Shown: piece after piece, positions 43,783-51,143 of the stretch
How positions within the stretch are numbered: the first letter of the stretch is position 1
How the letters are laid out: each line of letters opens with the position of its first letter
Source of the DNA: Actinomadura parmotrematis
GTDB lineage: Bacteria; Actinomycetota; Actinomycetes; Streptosporangiales; Streptosporangiaceae
Assembly: GCF_019458805.1 (NCBI RefSeq)
Contig: NZ_JAIBOA010000032.1
Coordinates: 1 to 64,000 of the forward strand
Length of the DNA stretch: 64,000 bases
Direction of reading: 5' to 3'
The notes under the pieces: generated by a model
Databases searched by the model: none
The model's input: only the letters and a program-made list of their open reading frames with translations
Told to the model about the DNA's origin: nothing
Position numbers and translations under genes: made by a program

Positions 43783-45099
43783 TCAAGAGCGTCCGAGGAA
43801 ATCGTCGAGAACCCGTGCGCCGAAGCGCAATCCGTCGACCGGGACGCGCTCGTCCACCCCGTGGAACATTCCGGAAAAGTCCAATTCCGGGGGGAGGCGG
43901 AGCGGCGCGAACCCGAAGCAGCGCATGCCGAGCTTGGCGAAGTGCTTGGCGTCCGTCCCGCCGCTCAGGCAGTACGGGACGGGCAGCGCGCCCGGGTCCG
44001 CCGCGGTCAGCGACGCCTCCATGGCCGCGACGAGGGCGCCGTCGTACCCGGTCTCCAGCGCCATGTCGTTATAGACGAAATCGCGCTGGACATCCGGACC
44101 GAGAAGCTCGTCCACGGTCGCGAAGAATTCCGCTTCATAACCCGGCAGATAACGCCCGTCGACCTGCGCGCCGGCGGTCTGCGGAATGACGTTCGTCTTG
44201 TATCCCGCGTCCAGCCGCGTGGGGTTCAGCGTGTGCCGCAGCGTCGCGCCGATCATCCGCGCCAGCGGCCCCATCTCCTCGAGGCACTTCTCCGGGTCCT
44301 CCGGATCGAACTCCACGCCGTAGGCGAGGCAGGCCCGCTCCAGGAACGCCCGCACCGTCCCGGTGAGCCGGACGGGGAACTCGTGCCGCCCGAGCCGCCC
44401 GACGGCCTCGGCGATCGCGGTGACCGCGTTGTCCGGATGCACCATCGACCCGTGCCCGGCGGTGCCCTTCGCGGTCAGGTTCATCCACGCGATGCCCTTC
44501 TCCGCCGTCTCGATGAGGTACATCCGCTTGTCGCCGGGGACCGTCAGGCTGAACCCGCCGACCTCGCCGACGGCCTCGGTGCAGCCCTCGAACAGCTCGG
44601 GGTGCTCCTTGACGAGCCACTGCGCGCCCCAGGACCCGCCGGCCTCCTCGTCGGCGAGGAAGGCCAGCACCACGTCCCGCGGCGGCCGCCGCCCCTCCCG
44701 CATCCGCTGCCGGACGACCGCGATCATCATCGCGTCCATGTCCTTCATGTCGACCGCGCCGCGCCCCCAGACGCACCCGTCGGCGATCTCCCCGCCGAAC
44801 GGGTCGCGCGTCCAGTCCTCCGCGCGCGCCGGCACGACGTCCAGGTGCCCGTGCAGCAACAGCGCGTCCCGCCCGCTGTCCTCGCCCTCCAGCCGCACGA
44901 CGAGGCTGGCCCGCTTCTCGTGCGACTCGAAGATCTGCGGCTCCAGCCCGACTTCGGCCAGCTGCTCGGCGACGTACTCGGCGGCGGCCCTCTCCCCCGG
45001 CCCGGAGTTGTCGCCGGGGTTGCTCGTGTCGATCCGGATCAGTTCCTGGCAGATCCGGACGACCTCGTCCTCCGCGGTCGGCTGCTGGCCCACGTTCAT
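43783..45099 (-). CDS. M20-family metallopeptidase (ArgE/DapE-like)
   Basis: 438 aa from ATG 45099, which has GAAGG upstream; the open frame further 5' is not protein-like. Metal and catalytic motifs are present: LLLHGHLDVVP, WGRGAVDMKDMDA, LADEEAGGSWGA and C-terminal SGGTDAKHF with MFHGVDERV. The dimerisation domain interrupts near 200-310. It hydrolyses an N-acyl amino acid or dipeptide; the exact substrate is unknown. Upstream lies tRNA-Leu and the second element. Confidence 0.9.
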   Translation of the reverse strand: MNVGQQPTAEDEVVRICQELIRIDTSNPGDNSGPGERAAAEYVAEQLAEVGLEPQIFESHEKRASLVVRLEGEDSGRDALLLHGHLDVVPARAEDWTRDPFGGEIADGCVWGRGAVDMKDMDAMMIAVVRQRMREGRRPPRDVVLAFLADEEAGGSWGAQWLVKEHPELFEGCTEAVGEVGGFSLTVPGDKRMYLIETAEKGIAWMNLTAKGTAGHGSMVHPDNAVTAIAEAVGRLGRHEFPVRLTGTVRAFLERACLAYGVEFDPEDPEKCLEEMGPLARMIGATLRHTLNPTRLDAGYKTNVIPQTAGAQVDGRYLPGYEAEFFATVDELLGPDVQRDFVYNDMALETGYDGALVAAMEASLTAADPGALPVPYCLSGGTDAKHFAKLGMRCFGFAPLRLPPELDFSGMFHGVDERVPVDGLRFGARVLDDFLGRS

Positions 45100-45217
45100 C
45101 ACCTTCGCGCCTGGGAACACACGTACCCGACCATGGTGCCCGCTCGATCGACTTCGCCGCGACTCCTGACCTTTGGTATGGTGAAGCACGCTGCGGGGCA
45201 CCGCGGCGAGCACACCT

Positions 45218-45303
45218 GTCCGGGTGGCGGAATAGGCAGACGCGCTAGCTTGAGGTGCTAGTGCCCTTTACGGGGCATGGGGGTTCAAGTCCCCCCTCGG
45301 ACA
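45218..45303 (+). tRNA. tRNA-Leu(GAG), attachment site of the second element
   Basis: Acceptor GTCCGGG pairs with CTCGGAC. The anticodon stem CTAGC/GCTAG encloses loop TTGAGGT (anticodon GAG). A long variable arm TGCCC-TTTA-CGGGGCA and the T arm GGGGG/CCCCC confirm class II leucine tRNA. CCA is not encoded. The 3' half is also the C-terminal coding end of the leftward serine recombinase, so the element integrated here. Confidence 0.95.
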
Positions 45304-46936
45304 CAAACCATTCCCCCATGTGGAGGTCAGGCGCCAGCCGGGCCTCCACTAGGTGTTTCTGGGGGTAGTAGGTCATCCGGAGGCCGAGCCGGTTGTAGAG
45401 GTCCGCCTTGTCGTGCGGGTCGGCCGACGCGACGACTTTCGCGAGGTCTCCGAGGTGGTGGAGTATCTCCGCGATGCGTTCCCGCGGCGCTCGGTTGTGT
45501 TCTGAGCTGCGGAGCTGCCCCTCCAGCCGGGCGCGTACCTGCTTGGTGTTGTTGATCCATTCACTGACCTCGGCGGGGTCCGCACCAGCGTCCAGGGCGG
45601 CCCGGTACTGCCTGAGCTTGGTCTCGCACTTTTTGATCTCCTTGCGGAGCGCGGCGGTGCCGAGTTCTCCGGCGTCGTCGCCGGCCGTGAGGATCTCGAT
45701 GGTGGCCGCGATGCGGGTGGGGGCGAAGACGGTGGCGAGCCATCCGTCGATTTCGTTTCCGATCTCGGCTTCGCGCAGGTAGACGGTTTTGGGGTGTTCG
45801 ATCTTGTTGGTCAGGGCGTACTCCTGGGGGAACTTGCACCGGTAGTACGCCTGGTCGTTGTTCCAGGTGCCCTCCATGTTGCGTTCGCAGTACCCGCAGC
45901 GCACGCAGCCCCGGTAGGTGTAGGGGTGGGTGGCTGCATGGAGCTTGTGCCTGGTGGGGCCCCGACCCTTGGACTCGCGGAGCTGCTGCGCCTGCTCGAA
46001 TCGTTCGAGCGGGACGAGGATGTCGTGCACGGGAGATTGGGACCAGATCCACTTTTCCTTGTCATTCCAGCGCTGCTTGGTCACGTGCCCGAGCGCGACG
46101 TCGGTGACATCGATGAGGACCTCGTCCTTGCGCTGCTTGTTCCAGACCTGGTGGCCGGTGTAGCGCGGGTTGGTGAGGATCGTCCGGATGGCGCTCTTGG
46201 ACCAGGCGATCTGGCAGCGGTGGCCGTTGCGGTCGGGGTCTGCGGCCGAGGGCGAGGGCACGCCGCGGCGGGTGAGCTCCTCGGCGATGTCGAGCAGGCC
46301 GCGCCCTTTGAGGTACTGCTCGTAGATCCACGTGACCACCAGCGAGTGGGCCGGGTGCGCCTTCAGCTTGTGCAACCGCTTCCCGTCGGCGGCCTTGGCG
46401 GGATGGGGATGCGGGCCGGCGTCGATGAGCTCATAGCCGTAAGGCGGTCGGCCTCCCAGATAGCGGCCCTCGGTGGCGGTGATGGCGTTCATCGCGGCTC
46501 GCACCCGCAGCTTGACGCGGTTGCGTTCGCCCTTGGACAGGCCGCCGAAGACGCCCATGATCATGTCGTGGGCCTCGTTGGCCGGGTCGATCGGGCCGCC
46601 GACCTCGGGCACCCACAGCTGCACGCCGTAGTGCTCGAAGACCGGGAAGGTCAGGCTGTACTGGTTGCCGTAGAAGGCGCGTTGCGGCTCGCCGATGACC
46701 ACGGCCTCATAGCCGCGATCGGGATTGGCCAGTTCGGCCAGCAGGGCGGAGGCGTGCGGGCGCCGCTGCCAGGGGATCGAGCGGGACTTGTCGATGTCGA
46801 AGAACTCCGCGACGATCTCCCCGCCGCGGGGTTCGATGAGCGCGCGCGCCCGGCCCAGTTGCCAGGCGTGCGAGGCGTCGGGGTCCTGCTTGTCCTCGGT
46901 GGAGACCCTGCCGAGGAACGCGAAGCGTCCGCTCAT
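45245..46936 (-). CDS. Large serine recombinase (integrase) ending inside tRNA-Leu
   Basis: 563 aa. The catalytic N-domain starts FAFLGRVSTEDKQDP (nucleophile Ser 12) and contains VVIGEPQRAFYGNQ. Recombinase domain blocks (GGRPPYGYELIDAG, ILTNPRYTGHQVWNKQRKDE) and a zinc ribbon (CVRCGYCERNMEG) with a coiled coil (ELGTAALRKEIKKCETKLRQ) follow. The last 59 bases are antisense to the tRNA gene, and the TAG stop comes from its anticodon stem; the final peptide GGLEPPCPVKGTSTSS is therefore acquired by integration. Overlaps the preceding gene by ATGA. Confidence 0.93.
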   Translation of the reverse strand: MSGRFAFLGRVSTEDKQDPDASHAWQLGRARALIEPRGGEIVAEFFDIDKSRSIPWQRRPHASALLAELANPDRGYEAVVIGEPQRAFYGNQYSLTFPVFEHYGVQLWVPEVGGPIDPANEAHDMIMGVFGGLSKGERNRVKLRVRAAMNAITATEGRYLGGRPPYGYELIDAGPHPHPAKAADGKRLHKLKAHPAHSLVVTWIYEQYLKGRGLLDIAEELTRRGVPSPSAADPDRNGHRCQIAWSKSAIRTILTNPRYTGHQVWNKQRKDEVLIDVTDVALGHVTKQRWNDKEKWIWSQSPVHDILVPLERFEQAQQLRESKGRGPTRHKLHAATHPYTYRGCVRCGYCERNMEGTWNNDQAYYRCKFPQEYALTNKIEHPKTVYLREAEIGNEIDGWLATVFAPTRIAATIEILTAGDDAGELGTAALRKEIKKCETKLRQYRAALDAGADPAEVSEWINNTKQVRARLEGQLRSSEHNRAPRERIAEILHHLGDLAKVVASADPHDKADLYNRLGLRMTYYPQKHLVEARLAPDLHMGEWFVSEGGLEPPCPVKGTSTSS

Positions 46937-47454
46937 CGAGCGTCACCGTCCTTCCCACAGTCCGTGATGTGTTGCGGGCAGACCGGCGGGGACGGTGCGG
47001 CCACTCCTGCGAACAGCAGGAGGTAGAGGACGTGCGTCGGGTTGGTGGGGTCGACGGGTCCGGCGGTTCCCAGCGTCCAGAGCTGTTTGCCGTGCAGACG
47101 CAGGTAGGCGTTGAAGTCCCACAGGGTGACGCCGTGGAAGGTGTGGCGGTTGAGTTCGGGGATGACGACGGCGTCGAACAGGTCGGTGCCGACGGCCTGG
47201 GTGAGCGCGCGGGCCTGCGGGCACTGGTCCCAGGTCGGTCGGCCGCGCCGGCTCGTGCCCGGCTGCTGTTCGCGATCGAGATCGAAGTAGCGGGCGACGA
47301 TGCTGCCATGGGGCGCGGTCAGTTCTTCGGCCGCGGCCAGGCAGCGGCATTCGTGGAAGCGGGGTGTGAACCTCTCGGTGCCGCGCATGATCGCGTGTCC
47401 GTAGAGGGCGAATCGCATCATGGGCTCTGGCGACGGTGAGTTCGGTCGGGACAC
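46933..47454 (-). CDS. Resolvase-fold protein without catalytic serine (companion A)
   Basis: 173 aa from GTG 47454, chosen for GAGGAGAAGG upstream. The whole protein aligns by eye with the N-domain of the integrase: FALYGHAIMRGTE against FAFLGRVSTEDKQ, then IVARYFDLD, LFDAVVIPEL and LWTLGTAGPVDPTNP against LWVPEVGGPIDPANE. At the nucleophile position Ser is replaced by Ile. There is no DNA-binding recombinase or zinc domain. It is exactly as long as companion B. Possibly an allosteric partner or decoy of the integrase synapse. Its stop overlaps the integrase start. Confidence 0.8.
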   Translation of the reverse strand: MSRPNSPSPEPMMRFALYGHAIMRGTERFTPRFHECRCLAAAEELTAPHGSIVARYFDLDREQQPGTSRRGRPTWDQCPQARALTQAVGTDLFDAVVIPELNRHTFHGVTLWDFNAYLRLHGKQLWTLGTAGPVDPTNPTHVLYLLLFAGVAAPSPPVCPQHITDCGKDGDAR

Positions 47455-47570
47455 TCGGCCTTCTCCTCGCTGTGATCGGGGTGGAGCTGGTCATGTGCGG
47501 TGCGCAGGAGGGCAAGCAAAGCGCGGGCCGCGCCGGGGGTGAGCCGAGGCGGCTCGTCCGGCACGACCAC
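47418..47570 (-). CDS. Possible 50-residue peptide in the leader of companion A
   Basis: From GTG 47570 it reads DEPPRLTPGAARALLALLRT and runs into the start of companion A. The same DEPPRLTP-AARAL sequence appears in the leader of companion B in frame with another gene, and the DNA there is unusually conserved. It may be a real small protein or only part of a duplicated leader. Confidence 0.3.
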   Translation of the reverse strand: MVVPDEPPRLTPGAARALLALLRTAHDQLHPDHSEEKAECPDRTHRRQSP

Positions 47571-47650
47571 GCGCGGTGCCTTCCTGTCAGGCGCCTTCAC
47601 CGCCCGCCCGAAGGCGGTCGATCGCCTGCGCGCGTCCGGTCGCCGGTCTG
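47521..47650 (-). repeat. Duplicated leader, copy upstream of companion A
   Basis: Starts GCGCGGGCCGCGCCGGGGGT and contains GAGCCGAGGCGGCTCGTCCG. It is near-identical in its first 40 bases to 48347 onward and shares the CACCGCCCGCCCGA and GTCCGGTCGCCGGT blocks. It lies 67 bases from the companion A start. The adjoining protein genes have diverged much more than this leader. Confidence 0.8.
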
Positions 47651-47761
47651 AGCGAGCTTGTGGGCGCGGGTGTGGCCGATGCCCGGGGCGCGTCCGGCGG
47701 TCACCAGGTCGACGGCGGCGGGCAGATTCTTCACGTCGGCGGCGGTCGGCCTCGGCGTCAC
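47597..47761 (-). CDS. Truncated HTH (excisionase-like) protein
   Basis: 54 aa from GTG 47761, which overlaps the stop of companion B as GTGA. LPAAVDLVTAGRAPGIGHTR, then AHKLAQTGD, is the first part of a MerR/excisionase-like HTH common in actinobacterial elements. The usual second half (wing and recognition tail) is missing and replaced by RTRAGDRPPSGGR, exactly where the duplicated leader begins. Probably a gene broken by that duplication; it could still bind DNA weakly. Confidence 0.55.
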   Translation of the reverse strand: MTPRPTAADVKNLPAAVDLVTAGRAPGIGHTRAHKLAQTGDRTRAGDRPPSGGR

Positions 47762-48279
47762 GATCGGCCTCCGGCCGAGGAGCCGTCGGCATCCGGGCGG
47801 GATGTTGGGCCGTTCCCCTCACCTGCGGTGCCGGTGTAGATGCTCGCCATCAACGCGTGTTCGGGGTTCGTCGGGTCCAAGGGGCGGTGGATGCCGGGCG
47901 TCCACAAGGTCATGCCGTGGCGGGCGAGCAGGGCGACCACGTCCCACACGTCGTCCCCGGCGAAGAGCCAGGGGGTGATGTTGGCGACGATGAGGGCGTC
48001 GAACTCGTGGCTGGGCAGGGCGTCCAGCATGAGGCGGGCCTGGGGGCGCTGTGTCCAGGGGCGGAGTCGGGGGTGGAGGCGGTGGTCGGAGTCGATGTCG
48101 TAGTACTGGGTGATGATCTGGCCGCCCAGCTGTTCGGTCAGGGTCTGGGCTCGGGTGAGGTCGCAGAACTGCTGGTCGCGGCCGGGGGTTTCGACCAGTG
48201 GGCCGGTGCACGTGTAGCCGTAGAAGGCGAACCGGGTCGGTGCCGGGCGGTGCTGGTCGCCGGGGCGGAGCTGGGGCAT
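47758..48279 (-). CDS. Resolvase-fold protein without catalytic serine (companion B)
   Basis: 173 aa from ATG 48279, with AAGGAG 9 nt upstream. It aligns with the integrase N-domain: FAFYGYTCTGPLVET at the active-site loop (Cys where Ser is expected, Arg lost), IITQYYDIDSD, EFDALIVANITPWLFAG (integrase PQR replaced) and LWTPGIHRPLDPTNPEHAL. Lacks every C-terminal recombinase domain. More distant from the integrase than from companion A in the final block. The reading frame is also open 5' into the zinc-ribbon gene. Confidence 0.78.
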   Translation of the reverse strand: MPQLRPGDQHRPAPTRFAFYGYTCTGPLVETPGRDQQFCDLTRAQTLTEQLGGQIITQYYDIDSDHRLHPRLRPWTQRPQARLMLDALPSHEFDALIVANITPWLFAGDDVWDVVALLARHGMTLWTPGIHRPLDPTNPEHALMASIYTGTAGEGNGPTSRPDADGSSAGGRS

Positions 48280-48882
48280 GGTCGGGTCTCCTTGCGGGTG
48301 CGGTGGGTGGAGTTGTGCGGACGAGTTGCCGCGCAGGGGCCGCAGTGCGCGGGCCGCGGCGGGGGTGAGCCGAGGCGGCTCGTCCGACGTGACCGTGCGC
48401 GGCGGCTTGCTGGGTGTGGCTCGTGGTCGGAGGCGGTCACCGCCCGCCCGAGGGCGGCCGGTGTGCCGGAGGTGTCCGGTCGCCGGTGGGTTCCGGTGGC
48501 CGGGCCGCGCCGTCGCGGCCGGGGTTCGGCCGGGGGCGTGGCGGGTCGATGACCGCTCCCCTTCATCCGGATTGTCAAGCCCGCGAGATACCGCCGACCT
48601 GCGCGGATGCGCGGTGACCGTGGAGGCGGTGTGCTGGGTACGGCCGGATGGGGATGTCAGGTGCCAGAAGACGCCGCAGCGGTAGGCGCGCAGTCGGGTG
48701 CCGGGCGAGGCGATGCGGGCGGCCCTGCGGGCGTCGCGGCGGGAGAGGTACTTGGCGCTTCCGCATCGTCCGCAGGCCCCCATCTGCAGGCGGGCGACCA
48801 GTTCGGTGGTCTTGCTGAAGCTCTCATCGGTGCCGGCGCGCCGAGGCGCCTGGCCACGCCTCAGCCGCATACGGCGGCTCAT
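47758..48882 (-). CDS. Zinc-ribbon protein in frame with companion B (possible fusion)
   Basis: ATG 48882 overlaps the TGA of the methyltransferase gene, so translation should start here. The first 75 residues are a zinc ribbon: MGACGRCGSAKYLSRRDARR, then TRLRAYRCGVFWHLTS. No stop follows before companion B, so the frame yields a 374-residue protein with a low-complexity middle ending in the DEPPRLTP leader peptide. Either the original stop was lost or ribosomes reinitiate at 48279. Only the zinc ribbon is confidently protein-like. Confidence 0.5.
   Translation of the reverse strand: MSRRMRLRRGQAPRRAGTDESFSKTTELVARLQMGACGRCGSAKYLSRRDARRAARIASPGTRLRAYRCGVFWHLTSPSGRTQHTASTVTAHPRRSAVSRGLDNPDEGERSSTRHAPGRTPAATARPGHRNPPATGHLRHTGRPRAGGDRLRPRATPSKPPRTVTSDEPPRLTPAAARALRPLRGNSSAQLHPPHPQGDPTMPQLRPGDQHRPAPTRFAFYGYTCTGPLVETPGRDQQFCDLTRAQTLTEQLGGQIITQYYDIDSDHRLHPRLRPWTQRPQARLMLDALPSHEFDALIVANITPWLFAGDDVWDVVALLARHGMTLWTPGIHRPLDPTNPEHALMASIYTGTAGEGNGPTSRPDADGSSAGGRS
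48347..48490 (-). repeat. Duplicated leader, copy upstream of companion B
   Basis: Matches 47521-47650 block by block, with small insertions. It ends at GTCCGGTCGCCGG, the sequence at which the truncated HTH gene loses its similarity to intact relatives. Confidence 0.8.
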
Positions 48883-49784
48883 CACCGCTCTCCCTTGGGG
48901 TAGATGGGGCGTTGGAAGACCAGCAGGTCTTCGTGGGCGGTGGCGCAGGCCGGAAGGCCGCGGTCGCGGGCGCGGCGGGTCTCCAGGCCCTGGAAGAAGG
49001 AGGTCCGCGGGACCAGGCCGCCGCCGCGCAGCCCGGCCAGCAGCGCCACCAGTCGCTCGGTCAGGACCAGGTCGGCGCGTTCGGCGGCCTCGATGACGGC
49101 GCCGGGCAGGTCGACCAGTACGCCGCGCACTCGGATCGGGCGGACGGTGATCGCGGCGATGCCGCCGGGCTTCAGCAGTTCGGCGGCGCCGGTCAGGATG
49201 CGCTCGAAGCCCTCCATCAGTCCGGGGAGGGGCTGGTGGGCGAGGTTGGCGCGGTCGCGGGAGTAGCGGTGGTTGGCCTTGGTGACCTTGCCGCCGTTGT
49301 CGCGACCGGTGGTGACGTGCCCGTGCGTGTGCGCCCCGTAGGGCGGTGAGGTGAGCACGAGCGCGGCTTGGCGGTGGTGGTAGGGGAAGACGCCGGTGAT
49401 GGTGCGGGCGTCGCCCCAGACCACCGATCCCGTGCCGCAGGCGCCCTGGTGGTAGGCGCGGGCCATGTTGGCGGCGGCCATGCGCGCGAAGTCGGCCTCG
49501 TACTCCATGCCGATGGCGTGCCGTCCCAGGTGAGCGGCCTCGACCAGGGTCGTGCCGATCCCGCACATGGGGTCGACGACCAGGTCGCCGGGCCGGGTGA
49601 AGGCGGTGATGACCTGGGCGGCGATGGCAGGCAGCATCTTGCCCGGGTGGCGCATCGACTCGGGCGTGTAACGGCCCTTGCGCTGGTCGCGCGAGGGCTT
49701 TTGCGCGGTGGCCAGCACCGACAGCAGCAGCCGCTCCCCGGCGCCGGGGGTGGAGGGGCTGGGCGGGGTGAGGTCGCCGGTCAT
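48882..49784 (-). CDS. DNA methyltransferase (N6-adenine/N4-cytosine type)
   Basis: 300 aa. SAM motif I DLVVDPMCGIGTTLVEAA (about 70) and catalytic motif IV LVLTSPPYGAH (about 146) are intact, with a conserved tail KPGGIAAITVRPIR. The order and TSPPY sequence fit a beta-class N4/N6 methylase. No restriction enzyme is encoded nearby, so it is likely an orphan methylase that marks the element or regulates transfer. Coupled both ways: its ATG overlaps the upstream stop and its stop overlaps the zinc-ribbon start. Confidence 0.85.
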   Translation of the reverse strand: MTGDLTPPSPSTPGAGERLLLSVLATAQKPSRDQRKGRYTPESMRHPGKMLPAIAAQVITAFTRPGDLVVDPMCGIGTTLVEAAHLGRHAIGMEYEADFARMAAANMARAYHQGACGTGSVVWGDARTITGVFPYHHRQAALVLTSPPYGAHTHGHVTTGRDNGGKVTKANHRYSRDRANLAHQPLPGLMEGFERILTGAAELLKPGGIAAITVRPIRVRGVLVDLPGAVIEAAERADLVLTERLVALLAGLRGGGLVPRTSFFQGLETRRARDRGLPACATAHEDLLVFQRPIYPKGER

Positions 49785-50743
49785 CGCGCGTCTCCCTGCT
49801 GTCCGGCGGTGGCGGGTTTGGTGAACAGGCACACGTCGGCATGCACGCGCGCGATGGGCGGCAGTGCGGGCGAGTGTGGTGGGCGCAGTTCGGCGATCTG
49901 GTCGGGGCCGGCCTGTACGACCAAGGCGTCGCCGTCGATGGGGACGCGCAGCGCGATGACGTGCTGGATGTAGTGGAACCCCAGCAAGCTCGCCTGGCGG
50001 ATGACGCGCGGCGCGGGGTCGGCCAGACGTCCGGTGGGCTCGTGGCGGGCGGTGGTGATGACGGCCAGGGTTCCGCCGGGCCGCAGCACCTTCCACGCCC
50101 CGGCCAGGAACAAGGCGAGCTGCTCGTGCGAGAGCATCCACAGCTCGGCGCGGCACGCCGGGCACCGCAGGTCGCCGCCCTTGGCGCTGTGCTGCCCGCC
50201 GACCTCGTACGGCGGCGGGGCGGCCACGACGAGGGCGACCTCGCCGAGGTGGTCGGCCAGTCCGCGCGCCATCTGGTCGGGGCGCGTGGGGCGCATCGCC
50301 ACCGCCGCGAGCTGTTCGGCGGGCAGGGTCGCGCGCAGGCGGGCGCCGATGTGCTGGGCGAGCGGGAAGTGCGGCACCAGCGCCACACCGCGCCGGCCGG
50401 TCTGCGCGGCCGCGATCAGGGTCGCCTCGCTGCAGGTGAACCCTTCGGCGACCACGTCGCCGGGGGCGGTGCAGGTGGTGATGAGCTGGCGGGCCAGTTC
50501 GGCGCCGACGGCGCGCTGGTGCAGCCCGCACAGCCGTGCGGTGCCCTGTCCACGCGGTCCGCCGTCAGGTGAAGCGGACGAGGAGGCGGGTGGCGCGGTG
50601 GGCGAGGTGTCGGCGGCGAGCCAAACGGTCAGCGGCAGCAGACTCCGCGCGGTGACGGCGCGGCCGGAGTGGCCGGTGCCGGATCGCTCCGGTGGGTTGG
50701 AGGGATTGGTCGGGTCGGGCTGGTCGGGCGGTGTGGTGTTCAT
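49781..50743 (-). CDS. Degenerate methyltransferase-like protein with Cys pair
   Basis: 320 aa. A disordered Pro/Ser N-terminus (about 1-70) is followed by a Rossmann methylase-like domain. The SAM loop is altered (DVVAEGFTCSEATLIAAA instead of D-P-x-x-G-x-G) and motif IV reads VALVVAAPPPYEVGG. Between them a possible zinc site LRCPACRAELW occurs. It seems a paralogue of the next gene with weakened catalytic motifs, possibly a recognition or partner subunit. First gene of the leftward operon. Confidence 0.65.
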   Translation of the reverse strand: MNTTPPDQPDPTNPSNPPERSGTGHSGRAVTARSLLPLTVWLAADTSPTAPPASSSASPDGGPRGQGTARLCGLHQRAVGAELARQLITTCTAPGDVVAEGFTCSEATLIAAAQTGRRGVALVPHFPLAQHIGARLRATLPAEQLAAVAMRPTRPDQMARGLADHLGEVALVVAAPPPYEVGGQHSAKGGDLRCPACRAELWMLSHEQLALFLAGAWKVLRPGGTLAVITTARHEPTGRLADPAPRVIRQASLLGFHYIQHVIALRVPIDGDALVVQAGPDQIAELRPPHSPALPPIARVHADVCLFTKPATAGQQGDAR

Positions 50744-51143
50744 CGTGAGTGACCCGCAACGGTCACCCGGTCCCTGTCAGGTAGAAGCACCTCGGTCGGC
50801 CCGATTCCCGCGCCAGCCGGGTAAAACCTTGCAGGCTCCTGAGCTTCCACCCGTAGCTATCCCGCTGAGGTCGGGAGCCAGATCGTTGGTCAGTGGTCCC
50901 GAGTCCTCCATCTCGGTGGAACGGTGCTGACGGGTTCGAGGACTACTTCATGCTCGGCGCCGGGCTGTAGAGACCATCGTCAGCAGGCCGAGCCTGAAGC
51001 CGAGTGGTCCGCTCGATAACCAGCGGCGGACTGTCGGTACGGAGAGTTATTCTGAGTGACGTAGTGAGCGGGAAGCGCTCCAGAGCGCTGCCCACTGTTT
51101 TCTGTCGTACGTCAGTCGATACCATTACGCATGGAGGGTTGAT
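50744..51143. other. 400-base divergent intergenic region
   Basis: No gene seen. It separates the leftward methylase/integrase operon from the rightward nuclease-like gene and should contain both promoters. Direct palindromes AGCGCT-CC-AGAGCGCT near 51080 form a small hairpin. Base composition falls towards the right, matching the next gene. GGAGGG precedes ATG 51144. Confidence 0.6.

Noticed and set aside
48882..50743. Methylase genes as a restriction-modification system
   Set aside because: No endonuclease-like gene is in the operon; neighbours are recombinase-fold and zinc-ribbon proteins.
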